Source: Bidens hawaiensis
Taxonomy: Eukaryota; Streptophyta; Magnoliopsida; Asterales; Asteraceae
Assembly (NCBI GenBank): GCA_021521415.1
Contig: JAIQDT010001947.1
Coordinates: forward strand, 186,001-250,000
Reading direction: 5' to 3'
DNA: 64,000 nt
Under the pieces are notes generated by a model. The model had not been told where the DNA came from. It worked only from the letters and a program-made list of their open reading frames with translations, and ran no database searches. Position 1 is the first letter of the stretch. Each line of letters opens with the position of its first letter. The position numbers and the translations under genes were made by a program. This document shows positions 1 through 12,490 of this stretch, piece after piece.

Positions 1-1363
1 AGGCGAAGTTATCGATAAGTTCGCCTATATATTAAACTTTACAAAACAAACCTCTATAATTTGAACAATTTGCAATTAAGGTTTAAAATATCCTTTAAAG
101 AGTTAAATGATACGATCAAGATCAAGTAACCAGGTATAAAATCATACAACTACATAAGTAGAAAAACTTTTAAAAATAAAGTACACGGGATCAAATTTCA
201 GTCTCGACGGGGACAACCATGTTTTAGAAAAGATCCGAACAGGAATCATACTAATTACGTGACTGTCACACAGATCCGTGTTCAGCTGTATTATGACATA
301 AAGAAACAGGTTGTAGGCAGGTATATAACTTAAAATGGTCTTCATCGTTTCTGTGATACGGGTTATGTTCAATTAAGCTCAAAACTTAAATGGGCAACAA
401 CTCAGAGATTATGATGCCTCCTATCTATTCTTAAAGCGTATTTGGCTTTCCCCAAGTCACCCCGAGTTGACCTCGACCCGTAGTGTCTGATTAAATAGTA
501 AGTACTCTTCGATCTTTAGACTCTTCTTCCCGTTCTTTTTCTTACATCTTGATTGAGAATTATTAACATTATGAACTCTAGAATATCTCAATAACACACA
601 CATTTTTTTTTACACAACTTCAGAGTAGTAAACAACTGCAAGTCCCGAATCTGGATCACTGCAGTTTCTTGACACACTATCTTCACGGGAATCAGAACAC
701 TCACGGGCTCGTGTATGACTGGGTAATCGCTTTTCTGCCTATCATTTGGAAAGATATGTGCGGAGACATACACAACTCTTAAGGAGTTTCCACGTAAAAT
801 CGAGTAGATTTAGTTAGTATCACTTCTACTTTTACGCACCATAAAAAGCTACCATGACATACAATGACTGTTCTAATGTCTTTTAGGCCTAATAACTTCA
901 CTAGTTAAGCACACAGAATCAGTATATCTATCACTTTCCAAGGTTGGATCAATATTCTGTTAAACATAGTAACGGAACTTCTTACGAAGTAGTAGACTTG
1001 AAAAATAATTTCATCTCCCGAAAAATTTTAACTTTAATCGCCCCGATCAAATTGAAGTTTTCAGGTAAACGGCTATCCTGAAGATCCAATGGATCAGCTG
1101 GACCGACCACATACAAGTATGTGTCCTTCTAACTAAGTATGATCGACTAATTTTCAGCGAAAGAATAAAAACACATCATAAACCGCCCCGGTCACTTTCA
1201 GTTATCTGGTTAATGGCTATCCTCATATTCTACAAGTAGAAATGAGGACCAAACATATCCGAAAATATGTCCTTCAAACTGAGGCAACCGACATAATTCT
1301 AAGCGATAGTGACGTTTTTTATTTTATTTATTTTTTTTAAAAAAACAAAAACAAAAAACACGG
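1..1363 (-). other. E1 post-pol untranslated spacer
   Basis: This is the counterpart of 43973-45310 in E2; blocks align through the whole stretch although the sequence is not protein-coding. It contains two RNA hairpins (1246-1272 and 1100-1126). The window begins within a GCGAAGTT-type motif, the same motif that is iterated in the E2 spacer. A polypurine-like A/T-rich tract sits at 1318-1352 directly after the RNase H end. Confidence 0.75.
1100..1272 (-). other. Pair of predicted RNA hairpins in the E1 spacer
   Basis: In the sense (minus) direction hairpin I (1272 to 1246) has an outer GGAC/GTCC pair and an inner stem ACATAT/ATATGT closed by a U-G pair over a UUCG loop. Hairpin II (1126 to 1100) has the same outer GGAC/GTCC pair and an inner ACATAC/GTATGT stem. 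Both are followed by a similar tail containing GATAGCC or ATAGCC. E2 has the same pair in the same order and its loop and stem bases differ while pairing is kept. Confidence 0.6.
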
Positions 1364-4300
1364 TTACTCGGGATTGATCATCCCATTCAGCTCAACAATG
1401 TTTTGAAAACGAGTTTTGTCAAACGCTTTAGTAAACAAGTCAGCGAAATTATCTAACGTATCAACCTTTTCGAGCACAATCAGTTTCTTCTCAGCACAAT
1501 CCCGTAAAAAATGATGACGGATGTCAATATGTTTAGTTTTGCTATGCTTTACGGGATTGTTAGTTACTGAGATAGCAACAGTGTTATCAATGCAAATAGG
1601 AGTATGAGTGAAATTCAGACCATAATCGCGCAATTGTTGTTGAATCCAAAGAACCTGGGAGCAGCAGTTAGATGCTGCCATGTATTCTGCTTCACAGGTT
1701 GAAATGGCGACTGAGGTCTACTTCTTGCATTGCCATGACACTAATCTGCCACCAAGAAACTGACATCCACCTGTTGTTGACTTCCGACTCTGATTGCACC
1801 CTCCATAATCAGAATCCGTGTAGGCGACCAACTCCAAGTCTCCTCCTTTCGTGTACCACAACCCCAGCTTAGGCTTGCCTTTGAGATATCGCAATATTCT
1901 CTTCACACCCTTCAAATGAGATTCTTTTGGGTTTGCCTGAAAGCGTGCACAAAGACAAACTGCAAACATAATATCAGGTCTAGAAGCAGTTAAGTACATT
2001 AAAGAACCTATTATTGCCCGATATTGGGTTGGGTCCACGTCTGCATCACTGTCTGAGTCAGCACCCAATTTATGGTTGACGCAGACTGGAGTATCAAATG
2101 GAGTGCTGTCCTCCATCTTGAAGCGTTTGAGAACGTCTTGGACATACTTCGTCTGATGAATGAACATCCCATCTTTCTTCTGATCAACCTGCAGTCCTAA
2201 AAAGAAAGTTAGTTCACCCATAGCACTCATTTCAAATCTCTTTTTCATGACGGCCTCAAATTCCTGACACATGGCGACTTTTGATGCAGCAAAGATGATG
2301 TCGTCCACGTAGACTTGCACCAGAAGAAAGTCGCTTCCTTTTCTCTTAAAGAACAGTGTGCTATCAATCTTTCCCCTTTCAAACTCATTCTCAAGCAAGT
2401 AATCAGATAGTGTTGAGTACCAGGCACGAGGAGCCTGATGTAGCCCATATAGCGCTTTACTTAGCTTGTACACATGATCGGGAAAGTCTGGGTCAGGAAA
2501 TCCCGGAGGTTGCTCAACGTACACTACCTCATCAACTTTACCGTTAAGGAACGCACTCTTCACGTCTAACTGAAATACCTTCATCTCCTTATGTGCTGCA
2601 AATGCCAAAAACAGTCGAATGACTTCCAATTTCGCCACAGGAGCAAACACCTCATTGTAGTCGATCCCCTCTTGCTGATTAAAACCTTTAACAACCAGCC
2701 TCGCCTTGTTCCTGATAATTATTCCTTTCTCATCTCTCTTGCATTTGAAAACCCATTTTGTGTCAATCGCATGCACATCCTTTGGTTTTGTAACCAAATT
2801 CCATACTTCCATCTTCTTGAACTGGGCTAACTCTTCTTGCATGGCTTCGACCCACGAGTTGTCCTTGAGAGCCATTTGATAGTTCTTTGGTTCAATCTGG
2901 CTGATGAAGCAGGTGTACAAGCATTCGTTGATTATGCCCGTATCTTTAATGCTTGTGTAAACACAGGTGTGCTCATTCAAGCTTTGTCTTGTTTGTACAC
3001 CGTCGGACAGATCACCTATCACGTTCTCCAAAGGGTGATTTTTGTGAACTCTCGTAGTCGGAACCGAACTGACTTGCAGATTATCTTCCAGGTTCAAAGA
3101 TAGCTCATCAATGGGTGATTATTGTTGAGAGTGAAACGGATTGAAGAATTCTTCTTCTGTAGAGGCAGCAGGGGTATCGACAGCATTTGACGAGGAAGGC
3201 TGACATTCATCGTACAGCGGTCTTTGCACAGCATTTTCTTCCTCATCATAAAGCATCTTCGTAGCAATTCTCTCATCAACTTCTGCACAATCCAAGTAAG
3301 GCATGTTAAAAGATTTAAAAAGCCTATCATAGTCGAAAACCCCAGCGGGTCCCGTGCTTGGTTTTGGTGATTTGTAACTTGTGATATCAGTGTTACACAC
3401 CACCTCAACCTTGCTGGTCGATGTATTAAAGACTCTTCTGTTGGGAGTCCCAACAACATATCCGACTAAAATACCTTCGTCGGCTATTTCACCAAATTTA
3501 GAATTTGTCTTTAATATCAAACACGGGGACCCAAATGGTTCGAGACCACTCAAGTTGGGCTTTCTCCCATGCAAAAGTTCATAACATGTTTTATTCAATC
3601 TTTTAACAGTTAACACTCTATTAAGGATATAACAGGCTGTTGCAACAGCTTCAGCCCAGAACACCACAGGAAGTTTCGAATCAGCCAGCATGGTTCTGGC
3701 TCCTTCAATTAACGTTCTGTTCTTCCTCTCAGCCACTCCATTTTGTTGCGGGGTATAAGGCGCGCTGTACTGGTGTTCTATCCCTTTTTGTAAGCAGAAG
3801 ATCTCCATCTGATAGTTTTTGAACTCTGTCCCATTGTCACTCCTAATGTATTTCACTCTTTTCCCCATAATATTCTCAACCTTGGTAATCAAATTTATTA
3901 CCATCTGAACCGTTTCATCCTTTGACTTCAGGAAATATACCCAAGAGTATCGAGAGAAATCATCAGTTATCACCAAGCGGTATGATGTTCCTCCTAGGCT
4001 TTTTACATTCACGGGACCGAAGAGATCCATGTGAAGTAGGTCTAGGGTACTGACTATTGAATTGACATTCTTGGTGTGATGGGATTTCTTGTGTTGCTTT
4101 CCCTTTTTGCACGACAAGCATTGGTCTTCAAAGTTGAAATTCTTCAAGGGAACTCCAAGAACCAGCCCATTCTTGACAATGTAGTTCATTTTTTGAAGAT
4201 GAATATGCCCCATTCTCCTATGCCATAACTCGGACTCCGATTCAGTTGCTTTTGACAGAAGACACGATTCTTCTGTTGCCAGCTCAGTCGACCTCATGTC

Positions 4301-4672
4301 CATAATATACGTATTCTTTTCTCTTGGAGCCTTCATTACAATCCAATCCTCTGGTATCTTGAAACCAGGATACAGCACGATCGCCTCATTCTTGGTAAAG
4401 TGCACGGTGTAATCTTTGTCACAGATCTGCGATACACTCAGCAGATTATGCTTCAGTTCTTCAACGAAATTCACTTTCTCTAAAGTCATTTTTCCATTAG
4501 TCACCGTCCCAATTCCTGTAATCCTTCCACCGTTCTCTCCAGCAAAACTCACTCTTCCTCCTTGAACAGGTTTCCAATCGTGTAACAAATTCTTGTTACC
4601 CGTCATGTGCCGGGAACAGCCGCTATCCACAACCCACAGATTGTTTGCAGCCCTGTTCAACTGTTCCTGCAC
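1364..4672 (-). pseudogene. E1 pol (protease, integrase, reverse transcriptase, RNase H) with two in-frame stops
   Basis: One reading frame runs through the whole of pol. The aspartic protease has DSG in a VDSGCSRHMTGN context. The integrase has the HHCC finger (HRRMGH ... CLSCKKGK) and the catalytic D, D and E in HMDLFGP, RSDNGTEF and NGVAERKN. The reverse transcriptase has QLDVKSAFLNG and YVDD, and RNase H has YTDSDYGG, STCEAEY and CIDN. The frame is broken by TAA at 3119-3121, between integrase and RT, and by TAG at 1718-1720 in RNase H, where E2 has CAG. No frameshift was seen, so this is a recently inactivated copy. It ends at TAA 1364-1366. Confidence 0.93.
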
Positions 4673-4691
4673 GATTAAAGCAGTGGATTAA
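4661..4691 (-). promoter_or_regulatory. E1 gag/pol boundary: in-frame TAA followed by a splice-acceptor-like tract
   Basis: Gag ends ...PRF then TAA (4690-4688). Pol continues in the same frame. Between them lies TAATCCACTGCTTTAATC followed by GTGCAG, which resembles a branch point plus pyrimidine tract plus CAG acceptor. The same arrangement is present in E2 (40652-40675) and in altered form in E3 (63455-63478). Confidence 0.55.
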
Positions 4692-5757
4692 AATCTGGGG
4701 GCCCAAGACCTATTGGTCTTGGGTCGATACATCCCGTACTTTGGCTGTCCAAAGTTAGTATCAGAATAATTTCTGTAAGTCCTAAAAGGATACCTTCTTG
4801 TAGATTGACTATGAGGCCATCCAAACCTTCGTGAATTAAATGAATTATTACTTATGGTTTGGTTGTTAGCAGTGAAAAACTGAGATCGATTTCTTTGAAA
4901 ACCTGGATTAGTCCAATGTCTGAACTTTGATGAGTTTTCATTTTTACCATTATTGTATTTACCGTTAGATCTATTCTCAGTTTTTGAAGGCCTCAGACCT
5001 CTGAATCTCTGCTTCAGAGGGCAATCAGCAATCAGGTGTCCTGTTTGATTGCATCTAAAACAACTTATGTGTTCAACTTTCTTCTCAATAGTTGTTTTAG
5101 ATGTTGAGGCTGCATCACTGCCCGTTTGTCTCACATATGGTGGGACATACGGGTTTAGTGGAGAATTCTTTTCATTTGTTTTATGTTTCTCTCCACTTTT
5201 TGGTAACACTGCATCTTCTTTTGTCTCACTCGACTTGGATGTCTTGTCCGAATTTGATGTGACTGGACTAGGTACAGAAATCTTAACACTCGAAACAGGC
5301 TTACTTGTTTCGCCTTTACTAACTTCTGGTTCTTTAATAGTAACCTTAACCGGAACTGTCTGACCAAAATCAACATCAACAGATTTCTGATTACTAGGAT
5401 CATAAGTGTAATTATGATTGTAAGGTGGTGGAACTTCTTGATATCCAATTCCTCCCCTTTTAACTGGGGAACCTTGATCACTAACGAGGTGATCAAGTAT
5501 AGCAGAGGAATTTCTGAATTGCTCAAGTTTTCTGTTAAGTTCCACCACTTTCACCTGGTGATCAGCTATCTGTTTATCCCTTTCAGCTATTAGTTTGGTT
5601 TTCTCTTCTAACACTTCATAACTAAGATCAATTACTTGTATTTTCTCAGCTAGATTGGCTTTAAGACTTCTGATATCTTTCTCACTAGCTTTTATTTTTA
5701 CTTTGTAACTATTTTCTCTAGCTTTAGTGAAATGATGATCTTCTTTTAATGTTTTGG
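4688..5757 (-). pseudogene. E1 Gag, C-terminal part only
   Basis: From about 5757 the frame encodes a heptad-rich coiled coil (near KIKASEKDIRSLKANLAEKI), then the motif EVPPPYNHNY, an S/T/K-rich linker, a CCHC zinc knuckle CFRCNQTGHLIADC near 5060-5020, and an N/R/F-rich tail ending SWAPRF-stop. The open frame continues to 5830 but those residues have no counterpart in E2, so they are read-through of flanking sequence. The N-terminal Gag fold and the first zinc knuckle seen in E2 are missing. Confidence 0.85.
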
Positions 5758-6570
5758 GCGCGACACAATGTGTGACAAGTGTCCCATGACTCACCCCTAC
5801 ATACGACATGTGTCGAATGCATGTTAACAAGTGTCGTGTGCATGATTATGGGCGCGACACGTGTCATGCTGAGTCATTGTTACATTACTATATATAGCAA
5901 GTGTCGTGCATCACTTGGATACACCGTTTTTTCGGATCAGTCACATCACGTATACACACTCGACGGGACCATACAACCCCCAGTTCGTGTTCTCAATTCC
6001 AACTCTCTTTCTCTCGATCCCGATCTCTCGTTACAAATACAGTTGGGTGCTAGGGTAATCCCGACAGTACATACTGCTTCGGCTGTTGTACCCTGGGAAA
6101 CAAACGGGCTTTCAGTGGTAGCCCAAAATCTGTTTTAAGGGACCTCTGTTTAACAGAAATCTTCAGCCATAACTGAGAACCACAATTTGTTCAGTTTTAC
6201 AGCTAGAAAGGTATAGATGGGTTTCAGGGGATCAAGATGGGTTCACCAAGCGAAGGGGGGATACAAGAAGACATGACTCGAAGGTGGCGCTTGGGTCTCG
6301 GACAACACATGCTAGATGATGTGAGCGCGGTCCTAGTCCAACGCGATTCTGGTCCGACTCTAACTCTTTGAAGGATGCTCAAGAACTGGCTATTGGAGCA
6401 TAAGTTAAGGTCCTCGGTATGAATCAATATTTGTATACATGTTATAATTCGTATCATTCTCGTTTAGATTTGTATACGGTATATGTACTACAAATTCCCA
6501 AATTATATAAAGAGACTATTTATTTGTTTTATTAATATTATTTAATAAAATTGTGACCCACGTCTTACAA
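5758..6570. other. Sequence flanking truncated E1; LTR- or promoter-like, unassigned
   Basis: Next to the E1 break, GGGCGCGACAC occurs at about 5757 and 5851 and CAAGTGTCGTG at about 5828 and 5899, followed by a TATATATAG box at 5889-5897 and a CT-rich leader (about 6000-6030). This could be the promoter part of another LTR on the plus strand, but I found no primer-binding site, matching end or target duplication. The ORF at 5779-6138 is not recognisable. From 6200 to 6570 I see nothing identifiable. Confidence 0.3.
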
Positions 6571-6572
6571 AA

Positions 6573-6761
6573 CTAACCCGATAAGCCCAATGGAACGGGC
6601 GAAAACAAAAAGCCCGTTAAGGTAACCTATCTCAACAATCTCATCAATTTCTTGTTTGGTAAACATTCCACTGCCTCCAAAAGATCCAAAAACAGGGTTC
6701 CAGTTGCATCATCAACATTCATCACTAAATTGTATTGTCTTTGAAGGCATGAAAAAGAAGG
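6573..6761 (-). pseudogene. Rearranged fragment of ACLB exons 15 and 14
   Basis: 6573-6735 (minus) is a clear copy of the end of ACLB exon 15 (8318-8490), encoding NVD-to-GLIG with a +1 insertion at the position of the GSGMF motif, so the frame is broken. Directly next to it, 6741-6761 matches exon 14 (EGMKKKG region) but on the opposite strand. The junction shares TTGAA with the gene, suggesting a microhomology rearrangement. It lies about 1.4 kb beyond the ACLB stop codon. Confidence 0.85.
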
Positions 6762-6789
6762 TGAATGATGAAGGAAAAACTAAGGTAAC

Positions 6790-8147
6790 TCTGATGTAGC
6801 AATAAAAAATGGTTAAGAGTGACATAATTTTTGTTTTTTTATAGTTATTATATAAAAATTGGCAAGGAAGTAAAGACTATGATGCACATGTCATCCAAGT
6901 GACTAATCACCCAATCATACAAGTAAAAAGGCACTCACTTTGGTTAAAAGTTAATGCTATATACTTTTAACTAAAAAAAGGTTTAGTGCTATCAGGTTAG
7001 ATATGTTTTGTTATTACTCTTTGTATGAATAGTATTCGGCGTGTACGGCCCCTCAACACGGTTTAGTGTTTACAACTTACAATAAACAAATGGGTTAACC
7101 ACAACGAACGCTTAAAGTTACAAAATGACTTCTAATGAAACTACAGCATAACCCCACCCACCCCACCCACATGTATATTTTACCATACTTATTATATAAA
7201 TCCTATATTAATCCATATCTTTTTTCAATACTTTGTTTCAACCACATTGTGACAAGTGTCTCGCTGCTCATAACTTTTTTTTCTTATAACTTATAATATA
7301 AAATGTTTTATAAAACCTCGAATATGCCGTTATGACGTGTTTTCGATGTAAGTTTTGTTTAAAGTAAAGTTGTAAGTGCTAATGAACAAATCATCAAAAG
7401 CTTAGAAGGACAACTCATTTAAGCTCTTTTGTTGAAGAAAAACAATTGGCAGTTTGGCTTTGGCACCCATATAACAAGGACCGAGATAAGTATTTTCACC
7501 GAACTCATATCACCGCATCATTCTTGGATCATGCTTATAGCAGTGAAAACAAAATTACACGCGTACATTTCGATATTTTAAATGAAGCCGCCACAACTTT
7601 GTACGATTCTCTTTATGCACTTTAATTCACCGCGACGCGTGGGCCTTAGTTACTAGTTTACGTGTATGTGTGTTTGATGTTTCTGTTATCATTTTTACAT
7701 CTTTTTAAAGTCTGAGCTGCATCCTGTTGGTAAGCAAATCAACGACTCAACGAGCTTGAGGTGATGGGCTGGAGTGTTGGGCTTAGGATGAGGTATTGGG
7801 CTCATCGGTGGGCCTAAAACTAACATAAATTAAGCAAGCTTACAAAATTTCAAAAAAATCATATTTAAACGAGATAACTAGCGAATCAACCGTGCTAATT
7901 TCAAACGAGTTTCAAGCCACAAACTAGTTAAACGACCCAAATAGTTACGCTTACCAAAATAGTTTCGTGATGTAAACCCTGGAAAGGGAAACTCTTGCTC
8001 ATAAAATTGAAAATTAGTTTCGTAAATCTTACAATGACCAATACAAACAACCATCACAAAAACACTCCAAATGTCATTACAACAGAAAAACTTTAAACAT
8101 AGCATTTTTTTTAACTCTGAATGATGTGTCTATACCTTTGAAAACAA
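6790..8147. other. Intergenic sequence downstream of ACLB
   Basis: AT-rich, with no recognisable gene. It should include the ACLB 3' UTR immediately left of 8148. No transposon termini with matching duplications were found. Confidence 0.4.
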
Positions 8148-11100
8148 TCACTTGGTGTAAAGAACATCTTCCCACGGATGCCTGTAAAGCGGCTGCTTCA
8201 ACCGCTTCTGGTCAAACGTATGCCTGCATATTTCAAAACAATCAATTCATCAGTCAAATAGAGTACAACAATAGTAATTTTACACATGTTCAATCTACAA
8301 ATATGAATAAAACGAACCCGATAAGCCCAATGGAACGGGCCAGCACAAAAAGCCCGTTAAGGTAACCAATGGCAACAATTTCGTCAATTTCTTGTTTGGT
8401 GAACATTCCACTACCCACAAGATCCAAAAACAGGGTTCCAATTGCACCATCAACATTCATAACTAAATTGTTTGCTTTTGAAAGAGTGTACTTTTCAACT
8501 TCAACTGCGTATTCCATGTATTTTGTTGACGGGAAATGCGTGCGAGCGAATAATTGTAGTAACTCAACTCTCTTATCTCTATTATCACCTCTCTTTATCC
8601 TTTTTAATCAAAATCAAATATATATTTAAATCCAGTCCCCAACAAATATTATTATGCATTTGGAGGTAAAAAGTAACAAACCTGTGACCGATTCCCGGTA
8701 CACGAATACCCTTCTTTTTCATGCCTTCAACAAATTCATATGGTGAAAGTTTCTGCCAATATATTTAGAAAATGCAAATATTTAGTCGTGAGCTTTAATT
8801 AAAATAGAGTGAACTACACTTTTTTTCCTTTAGTTAAAGAGACTTTGTCTTTAAACCAAGGAAACAACAGAAATTGTCCTTCATGTTCAAATTTGTTCAC
8901 ACGTTTCGTCCTCTCCATTAACAGGCGATAAATTTATCTGTTAAGTTTGCCCTCATGTACAAGGCATCTCTCATGTACAAGGCACATGACTGGACTTAAC
9001 AATAACACGCGGTAGTGGAAAGGACGAAACCCGTAAACGAAAATAAACATACAGGACAATTTCAGTTATTTCCTTCGTTTAAGGACAAAACCTAAAACTT
9101 GCTATATACCTAAAGGACGAAAAGTCTAATTTACTATTAAAATTATTTTGAAATTAGTTTTCTAAACTCACTTTGTCATATGCATCCTTGAAGTATCGTG
9201 CAGCATCATCAATAGCACCACCAAAACGAGGACCAATTGTTAGTAAACCTGTTTCATATACAAAATTATTCAAATAATTCAACTTTTTTAAATCAAATAT
9301 TCAAATCACATAAGTCTTTAGGAATTTATTTAAAAACTCACCAGAAACTAGACTCGATACGGTATCTTTTCCCGCTCTAGCAGTTACAATTGTGTTGTGG
9401 GCACCCGACACACACGGACCGTGGTCAGCACATAACATTACACAAATCTGAGGAATTGTTTAAAATAAAAAAAAGTCAACATTGACCAACCTCAATGAAA
9501 CTGTTAATTATTAAAGCAACTCAAATTCATAAAATGTCAATGTCGACCAACCTCAATGAATTGTGTGCAATAACGGGGAAGACTACGTTTAAACCACAAA
9601 AGAGAAATGACATCACCGACACCCATTCCCTTTTCAACAATTGTGGACATCGGTACCCCTGCATAACACGGCTCTTCACCTGCAAATAAAATTAAATATA
9701 TTATTTTTAAGAAACATTTAGTAAAGGCATAACTGCAAAACATTCATACCTCTGTCATCAGAAATGGTTGAAATAATATGAGTCGGAGCCCGTACTTTCC
9801 CGCTCTTAATTGCTGAGTTAAGATCCTCGGGAATTTGTGGAGGCGTTATTTCCTTAACAGGGGCAATTTTTCCCTCTTCAGCCTATAAAAGCAATAAACA
9901 AATTTTAGTACCAAAAGGGTAAAATCAGGAAAATAAAAATAAAAAAAATAGAACCATCAACCAAAACTTACCAATTTCTCAAATGTTTCCTTGATCACAT
10001 TTTCAAATGCTTCGTATGAAGTGGGGACCACTGCACCGGCTTCTTTAAGTGCTTTGTTTTTAGCTTGTGCAGACTCCATTACACCTCCACTTTTAGCTCC
10101 CTGATTGATTGATGGAAATTACCATATTGCCCTTTCGAGTTATAAAAGGTTATAGTAAGATAAAATAAAAATAAGTTTACCGCGTGACCAAATTGGACTT
10201 CAGATTTGAAGAGGCGTGCACAGGTTCCACTAACCCAAGCACACACAGGTTTGGTTATTTTTCCCGATTTAAGTGCTTCAACCAACGAATACTCGTCTCG
10301 GCCACCGAGTTCTCCGAGAACAACAATCATTTTTATCTGAATCGAAATAATAATTATTATAAAGAGATATTTTAACGTTTTAGTTACTTTTAATGGAGTG
10401 TCTAACAAATACACCTGTGGAATGTTATTGAACCGCAAAACATGGTCAGAAAGAGTAGAACCGGGAAAAACGTCTCCTCCAATAGCAATACCTGTGATTT
10501 TCAATTTTAAGAGTCTTTTCTTCAGATTTTAGTAGTTTGAAATGAAATATTGTTTATGTTATAAGTACCTTCATAGATTCCATCAGTCACACGTGCAATT
10601 GTGTTGTACATCTCGTTAGACATGCCACCCTGTAGTTACAGAAAACACATAATTATTGTCCAAGAAATGTAGGGGGGCTTACAAGCTATTTACTTATGCA
10701 TGAGTTGATGGGGTCATGCTTATCTTTAATTGGTCAATTGTGTAAAATAATAATTAAAAAAAAGTTAACTAAAAAGGAAATTGGTCAAACACATGAAGCA
10801 GGTCGAAAACTCTAGGAGCGTAAATGAGCCAAGCCGAGCCCGAGCTTGACTCATTTAACTTACGAAAGCTAAAGCTAGAGCTCAAGCTCGAGCTCGAGCT
10901 CGGTTCATGAGTAGTTTTTCAAGATCGAGATCGGCTCGTTTTGAGCTATAGTTCTAAAGCTTGAGCGCGGTTCATGAGTAGTTTTTAAAGTTCGAGATCG
11001 ACTCATTTATAATTTTTTACAAATTTAAATATAATTTATTTATTAACTTTTACATGTGATGTTCTACATAATATACATTATAAATTTTTATCATAATTTT

Positions 11101-12490
11101 CTATATAATATACACTATTAATTTATCTAATATAATAAATAAAAGTTCTAAAAATAATAGACTCGTTTGGGCTTGCGAGCAAGCTCGAGCTTGATACGTG
11201 AAGCTTGGGCTCGATGCTTGTCTATTAAAACAAGCTTATTTTAGGCCGGGCTGGGGCTCAAGCTTTTAGCGAGCTGATCTTAAGTAGCTCACAAGAAGTT
11301 TGGCTTGTTTACACCCCTAGAAAACTCTACAAAGTGTATTTTTAATTTTTTATATGCATGAAAGTACTTAGATAACCTTATTTAAAATATTGATAGAAGA
11401 AAACTTTCTTATCATCTGTGACACTATCTATTCACAAAAAGATTGTAAAATGTATGGCGAAAAAACACTGTTTCGGATCAACACAACCAGTAAAAAGTAC
11501 CCAGTTTGACTCGTCACCCAACCCACCAATTATGCCACGCCCACCACCAGTCAACAAAATAATATCAAGCATGATTACTCACAGATTTGGATACAAATCC
11601 AACAGATCCGGGCCTGTACAATTTGCATTGTATAATATTATCAATTGTTCCAGCGGTGTCACCAATCTTGAAAGCTCCAGCTTGAATCCCACCAACCGTT
11701 GCGGGCCCAATAACAACCTGCAACCACAATCACTACCTAACTTAAACACATACATGTGCAGACTACAACATGCCAATTAATGACCTCCTAACAACCCTGG
11801 CCCGTGCTCAAACTTAACCAACAATTGAAATCCGAACCTTATTGTTCAACCGTGCATAAGAAATTAACTCTTTAGTGTCTAACTCGGGAACACCCTCAGC
11901 TATAATAGCGACAACTCTAATTGTAGGTTGTTTTAGAGCAAGTTTTGATGAAGCAGCCGCACTGTATACATTTCCAAATATCAATAATCGTAAATTATCA
12001 TAATAAAAGAATTAAAGCTTTATAATAACTTAAAACGAACCTTCTAAATGATGCGAAGTTTATGAATACATCAGCAGTAGGGTGCGCAGCACAAGCTGAT
12101 TCAATGCTGCAGTACAGATGTAAAATGTAAAATAGTTTGTTATTAACTATTATGTTATCACAATCAGAAATATATATGTAAAACATACGTTGAATGTACT
12201 GGTATGGCGATTTCTTCTTGGCCAAAGAATAATTTCTGGAATCCCTCGGCACCGGGGTTGATAATTCCTGCAACTGAAGGCGTTTCCCGCCCTTAAAACA
12301 ATAATACAAAAAGTTTATGTGACATTAGTTAACTGATAAATATTTAAAGTTGAATAAAAATGAATGGTTAGTTAGGTAAATGTGACACACCACAAAGGAA
12401 GTCAAAATCAAGCATGCGTTGAATCGGTAACTGCTTATAGTTATAGAACAACGCTTGTGTGGTACGGGAGAATATTTGTCCGGTCGCCAT
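8148..12490 (-). CDS. ACLB: ATP-citrate synthase beta subunit (ACLB)
   Basis: ACLB with ACLA forms the cytosolic plant enzyme that converts citrate, CoA and ATP to acetyl-CoA, oxaloacetate, ADP and phosphate, feeding sterols, flavonoids and fatty-acid elongation. Sixteen exons join in frame with GT-AG borders to 607 codons (Arabidopsis ACLB has 608 residues): 12490-12391, 12291-12189, 12106-12041, 11961-11838, 11717-11583, 10629-10569, 10491-10415, 10336-10181, 10100-9972, 9882-9750, 9679-9552, 9447-9342, 9248-9172, 8752-8682, 8599-8318, 8223-8148. The start MATGQIF and end DVLYTK match the family. The phosphohistidine motif FGHA-GAKSGG is split by intron 8; the citrate-synthase-like C-terminal part has PGIGHR across intron 14. 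No stop or frameshift is present. One residue is missing in LVGSGMF compared with the usual LLAGSGMF. Confidence 0.97.
8808..9147. mobile_element. Foldback (long inverted repeat) MITE in ACLB intron 13
   Basis: Two arms of roughly 130 nt face each other: left 8812-8940 (with TTTGTCTTTAAACCAAGG, GAAATTGTCCT and GTTTCGTCCTCTCC) and right 9010-9143, whose reverse complement repeats these blocks in order with about 75-80% identity by eye. Only a short loop separates them. Exact ends and target duplication are unclear. The transcript of ACLB would contain this hairpin before splicing. Confidence 0.7.
10813..11319. mobile_element. hAT-type MITE in ACLB intron 5
   Basis: The 507-bp element starts TAGGAGCGTAAATGAGCC and ends GGCTTGTTTACACCCCTA, imperfect terminal inverted repeats. 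It is flanked by the perfect 8-bp duplication GAAAACTC (10805-10812 and 11320-11327). Inside are many GAGCTCG/CAAGCTCG repeats and no coding sequence. Eight-base duplications and TAGGGGTGTAAA ends are typical of non-autonomous hAT elements. Confidence 0.88.

Larger units (their letters stand above)
1..5757 (-). mobile_element. Ty1/copia retrotransposon E1, truncated at its 5' side and cut by the window start
   Basis: On the minus strand the order is Gag C-terminal part, protease, integrase, reverse transcriptase, RNase H, then about 1.3 kb of untranslated spacer running off the window start. The integrase-before-RT order is diagnostic of Ty1/copia. Protein and spacer are closely related to E2 (37150-49411), so both belong to one family. 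Homology to E2 Gag stops near 5757, inside the region that precedes the coiled coil, so the 5' LTR, leader and Gag N-terminus are missing. The 3' LTR and any post-pol ORF would lie to the left of the window. Confidence 0.93.

Noticed and set aside
142..372. Short ORF conserved between E1 and E2 (also 44966-45148)
   Set aside because: Most differences change amino acids and the only in-frame ATGs are internal; looks like shared noncoding ancestry.
5758..5830. N-terminal extension of the E1 Gag frame
   Set aside because: No similarity to E2 Gag; it begins exactly where homology ends, so is flanking DNA read by chance.
5779..6138. 119-codon ORF on plus strand
   Set aside because: No recognisable domain; covers TATA-box and CT-rich leader-like sequence.
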